Shown here: positions 61,059-64,000 of the stretch, one piece after another
How the letters are laid out: every line of letters starts with the position of its first letter
Numbering within the stretch: the first letter of the stretch is position 1
Source: Chryseobacterium sp. GVT01B
Lineage (GTDB): Bacteria; Bacteroidota; Bacteroidia; Flavobacteriales; Weeksellaceae
Length of the DNA stretch: 64,000 nt
Direction of reading: 5' to 3'
NCBI RefSeq assembly: GCF_019970045.1
Contig: NZ_JAHXYI010000013.1
Span: 1-64,000 of the forward strand
Translations under genes and position numbers: made by a program
The notes under the pieces: generated by a model
Seen by the model: only the letters and a program-made list of their open reading frames with translations
Databases searched by the model: none
Told to the model about the DNA's origin: nothing

Positions 61059-61126
61059 ACTACATAAAAATCCAGATAATACTATATTTTACTTCCTGTA
61101 TTACAGGGTATTAGTTGTTAACTTTG
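61059..61126 (+). promoter_or_regulatory. Direct-repeat promoter 15, for the large adhesin
   Basis: ACTACA (61059) and ACTATA (61081) at exactly 60 and 38 bp before TAACTTTG (61119-61126). The leader to the ATG is only about 20 nt. Confidence 0.65.
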
Positions 61127-61150
61127 TATATCGAATTCATCTTTCATGAT

Positions 61151-64000
61151 ATGATAAGATATAAAACACTTTTTTCTACAGTAAAAAAGAGATTACTTTT
61201 TCTTTTCCTATTTTTTTCACTGGCAGAACTTTTCGGACAAAGAGATACGGAGCACTGGGTTGCCCCTTACTTTGATAGTATGGGAAGTTCATACATTCAT
61301 GGGCTTTATTTTTCGACAGATTCTGCTACACCATTTACTGTTAAAATTTATAGTAATAATAACCAGATCGGAAGTGTTACTATCAGTAAAGGCTCACCAG
61401 CAACTTTTACTGTCGACCCCAGCTATATAAAATTGACTGCAACTTCTGAGGCTGCTTCAAAGTCTAATAAAGGAATATATACTATAGGGGATAAGCCTTA
61501 TTTCTTAACAATGCGAATAGCGGCAGGAGCTCATGCCGAGATCATTACCTCTAAAGGTAGAGCAGGTATTGGAACTGAATTTTTTGCAGCAGCAGCACCG
61601 ATAACTGTGAGTGCCAATAACTATAATTTTACAACTGGAATTCTTGCTACTGAAGATAATACAACCGTGAATATTTCAGGTTATAATCCAAGTATAAGTT
61701 TTTTAAACGTCGCTTCAACTCCTTCTGTACTGACGGTTACTTTAAACAAAGGTCAGTCTTATACCCTTGCTGGTATCACCAATACAATACCTAACAGGGA
61801 CGGATTTATTGGAGCAAAGATTACTTCTGATAAACCAATCACTGTGACCAATGGCAATTCAAATGGTTTTTACGCTACTACAGCAAATGATGGTTCCGAT
61901 CTGATTATGGACCAGTCAATCCCGGTAGGACGCCTTGGAAATGAATTTGCCATGATTAAAAGTGTTTCTACGAGTCCTTATAATATGGATGGGGGGATTG
62001 TTATCGCTACTGAAAATAATACACAGATTTTTCTCAATAATAGTATAAATCCTATCGTAACCATTAATGCGGGGCAATATTATAGAATTCTTGCTAATGC
62101 TTATGTCAACCAGGGTAACGGACATTCTAATATGTATGTCAAAACTTCAAAAAATGTTTATCTCTATCAGCTTGTAGGAGTGGGGGACGGAGGGTACACC
62201 GGTGGATATAACCTTATTCCTCCTTTAAACTGTTTCTTACCCAGAAAAATTGATGAAATCGGGAAAATCAATGAAATGCCTAATATTTCATCACTATCAG
62301 TAAGATTGAATATTCTTACGCAAGTTGGCGCTAATATAACGGTCAACGGAAATGCTCCAACAGCGGTTCAGGGGCCTTATCCTCTTCAGGGAAACAATGA
62401 CTGGGTTACTTACTCTATACAGAATATTACAGGAAACACAACCATTACTTCAGACAAAGCAGTTACTGCGGGAATTAACGGTGGATATACTAATGCAGGG
62501 TACGGTGGATATTTTGCAGGTTTTTCTTCAATACCTGTCATTATGAATAAATCAGGGGAATGTGCCCCGGATATTACTCTTGAAGTTGATGACAGCTACG
62601 ATACATATCAATGGTATTTGAATGGAAATAGTATTCCTGGGGCCACTTCGAATACCTATATGCCTGCCCAGGGAGGTAATTATACTGTAAAAATAACAGC
62701 CGGTTCCTGTGAGCCTAAATTTACTCCTGTTTATAAAGTTAACAGCTGTTTGAAGGAAACAACAAAAAATGATTCTATCTGTGGAGATCATCTTCAAATT
62801 GTCCCACAGTTTTCCCAATCTTCACAAACCCTTGTTCCGGGAAGTGTGGTGGTCATTACACCCCCATCTCATGGCACTGCAACTATTGATCCTTCAACTG
62901 GGAATATCAATTATATTGCAGATCCGGGATATAACGGCGCAGATACTCTTGTGTATAAATTTTGTGGAAATGATCCTGAATTCCCGGATTGTGAGCAGGT
63001 CACACTTCACCTCAATATTTCAAAGGCACCGGCTGCTCAAAACGCATCACTTAGTATATGTTCAGTTACAGATACTGCAGTATTTAATTTAAAAGATGCT
63101 GAAACCACTATTTCTTCAGAACCAGGTGTTGGCTTTTCCTATTATCAAAATCTGGCGGATGCTGATGCGGGAAATGCTAATACGTTATCAAATCCTACAG
63201 CTTATTCATCAGCAAATACTACAATTTATGTACGTGTATCTTCTGGGTTCTGCTATAGTATTGCAGAGTTACAGCTTATCGTAAACGCAAAACCTGTACC
63301 TGTTATCACTGCTTCATCTACAGTAATTTGTCATGATATCCCTGTTGTACTCACTTCCAGTTTACCTATGGGAAATGTTTGGTCTACAGGAGAGACTACG
63401 CAATCCATCACCGTAAATTCAGGAGGAGTATATACGCTTGTCAATGATAACGGATCTTGTAAGAGTGATTCTGTAGCAGTTACCATTCTTAAGGGTGAGG
63501 ATCCTCATCTACTGATTACAGGAAATCTGGTATTCTGTGAAGGAGATTCCACGTTATTAACCGCTGTAGCTGACGGAACAGGAAATAGTTTTCTTTGGTC
63601 TAACGGTACTACTGGAAATACACTTACTGTGACCGCAGCTGGAACCTATACTGTAACAGTTACGACTGCTTTAGGGTGTCAGTATCAGAAGACTGTAACC
63701 GTTAAGATGGATCCCCTGATCGTTGTCAGTATTGTCCCGCCTACAAAGACTATCACTTGTATTGAACACACTATAACATTGGATGGTACAGGCTCTGTAT
63801 ACCAACCAGGAGCAACTTTCCTGTGGGCAGCTTCCTCCGGAGGAAATATTGTTTCCGGAGGAAATACTTTAACTCCTGTGGTTGACAAAGGTGGGGTTTA
63901 TACCTTAAGCATCAGTAGTTCTACTCCGATGGGGTGTATAAAGCAGAACTCAGTTACAGTGCAGCAAGATACGACACCCCCTCCTGTAGTGCTTAGTGCA
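61151..64000 (+). CDS. Very large secreted adhesin (IgGFc-binding-like N-terminus, Ig-like repeats), 3' end outside the window
   Basis: Open for 950 codons without a stop to the window edge. Signal peptide M-I-R-Y-K-T-L ending E-L-F-G-Q. Residues about 30-460 resemble the IgGFc-binding-type beta domain of Bacteroidota surface proteins (T-E-H-W-V-A-P-Y-F, the motif D-G-S-D-L-I-M-D-Q near 255, V-G-V-G-D-G-G-Y-T near 340). A series of Ig-like modules follows (Y-Q-W-Y-L-N-G-N-S-I-P-G-A, then D-P-G-Y-N-G-A-D-T-L-V-Y-K-F-C, then several with F-C-E-G-D-S-T-L and L-W-S-N-G-T-T). Such proteins usually end in a gliding-motility/T9SS sorting domain, which would lie beyond the window. It is probably a surface adhesin. 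Confidence 0.85.
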   Translation, partial: MIRYKTLFSTVKKRLLFLFLFFSLAELFGQRDTEHWVAPYFDSMGSSYIHGLYFSTDSATPFTVKIYSNNNQIGSVTISKGSPATFTVDPSYIKLTATSEAASKSNKGIYTIGDKPYFLTMRIAAGAHAEIITSKGRAGIGTEFFAAAAPITVSANNYNFTTGILATEDNTTVNISGYNPSISFLNVASTPSVLTVTLNKGQSYTLAGITNTIPNRDGFIGAKITSDKPITVTNGNSNGFYATTANDGSDLIMDQSIPVGRLGNEFAMIKSVSTSPYNMDGGIVIATENNTQIFLNNSINPIVTINAGQYYRILANAYVNQGNGHSNMYVKTSKNVYLYQLVGVGDGGYTGGYNLIPPLNCFLPRKIDEIGKINEMPNISSLSVRLNILTQVGANITVNGNAPTAVQGPYPLQGNNDWVTYSIQNITGNTTITSDKAVTAGINGGYTNAGYGGYFAGFSSIPVIMNKSGECAPDITLEVDDSYDTYQWYLNGNSIPGATSNTYMPAQGGNYTVKITAGSCEPKFTPVYKVNSCLKETTKNDSICGDHLQIVPQFSQSSQTLVPGSVVVITPPSHGTATIDPSTGNINYIADPGYNGADTLVYKFCGNDPEFPDCEQVTLHLNISKAPAAQNASLSICSVTDTAVFNLKDAETTISSEPGVGFSYYQNLADADAGNANTLSNPTAYSSANTTIYVRVSSGFCYSIAELQLIVNAKPVPVITASSTVICHDIPVVLTSSLPMGNVWSTGETTQSITVNSGGVYTLVNDNGSCKSDSVAVTILKGEDPHLLITGNLVFCEGDSTLLTAVADGTGNSFLWSNGTTGNTLTVTAAGTYTVTVTTALGCQYQKTVTVKMDPLIVVSIVPPTKTITCIEHTITLDGTGSVYQPGATFLWAASSGGNIVSGGNTLTPVVDKGGVYTLSISSSTPMGCIKQNSVTVQQDTTPPPVVLSA

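Noticed and set aside
1..64000. CRISPR arrays, tRNA or rRNA genes, intact insertion sequences
   Set aside because: No regular spacer-repeat series, no tRNA-like cloverleaf or rRNA sequence noticed, and no transposase with catalytic residues or flanking inverted repeats.

Overview
The window looks like the chromosome of a Chryseobacterium-type flavobacterium (Bacteroidota). Base composition is AT-rich, start codons sit in A-rich leaders with almost no Shine-Dalgarno sequences, and promoters carry the Bacteroidota -7 element TAnnTTTG. Protein families typical of the phylum recur: lipoproteins, FISUMP and tail-fibre-like secreted proteins, a Y_Y_Y propeller kinase, LytTR/LytS signalling, and a Bacteroidota type VI secretion system (T6SSiii).

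Layout. 1-962 is the end of a non-ribosomal peptide synthetase (carrier plus thioesterase domains). 1.3-3.4 kb holds a lipoprotein, an esterase and a DUF4468-like protein. 3.9-4.7 kb is a YdcF-like protein on the minus strand. 5.0-6.9 kb is a tandem duplication of a lipocalin-like lipoprotein plus its non-coding flanks. 7.1-12.7 kb carries a FISUMP secreted protein, then a co-directional run of a thioredoxin-like protein, two small HTH proteins and two lipoproteins. 12.8-16.4 kb has a degenerate GT2 glycosyltransferase and two secreted Ig-like proteins. 16.7-21.9 kb (minus) has a TPR-membrane-HTH regulator and a propeller histidine kinase/LuxR-type response regulator operon. 22.6-28.9 kb has a MutS-domain-I-like protein, an astacin lipoprotein with an outer-membrane barrel, hemJ-hemF and a lipoprotein. 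30.3-43.1 kb is the T6SSiii locus in the order NlpC/P60-like lipoprotein, tssG, tssN, tssK, tssO, a periplasmic protein, tssE, tssF, tssB, tssC, two hcp (tssD), vgrG (tssI) and a PAAR-like spike. No clpV/tssH is visible, and a PKD protein is divergently encoded. 43.6-48.5 kb has a Crp-family regulator, small proteins and an ATP-grasp enzyme. 48.9-54.5 kb holds a second FISUMP gene, a LytTR regulator, a LytS kinase and the decayed remnant of a third FISUMP locus. 54.9-64 kb has a CinA-like protein, a DcaP-like porin, a degenerate LytS-like protein, a second degenerate glycosyltransferase, a small lipoprotein, a secreted protein and the start of a very large adhesin that leaves the window.

The most unusual signal is not in a gene. 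Fifteen intergenic sites share one architecture: two direct repeats of the type A-C-T-A-C-A, 22 bp start to start, the proximal one 38 bp and the distal one 60 bp upstream of a TAnnTTT[G/A] box, in nearly every case to the base. A 22-bp direct-repeat geometry is what LytTR-family regulators use, and a LytTR response regulator lies inside the window. About half of these promoters drive secreted proteins (FISUMP proteins, lipoproteins, the large adhesin). The other seven drive short stretches of about 85-160 nt with no convincing ORF that end in a hairpin, usually with a T-run, which suggests a family of co-regulated small RNAs. Two of the terminal stems show compensatory base changes, as does a structured block found downstream of all three FISUMP loci.
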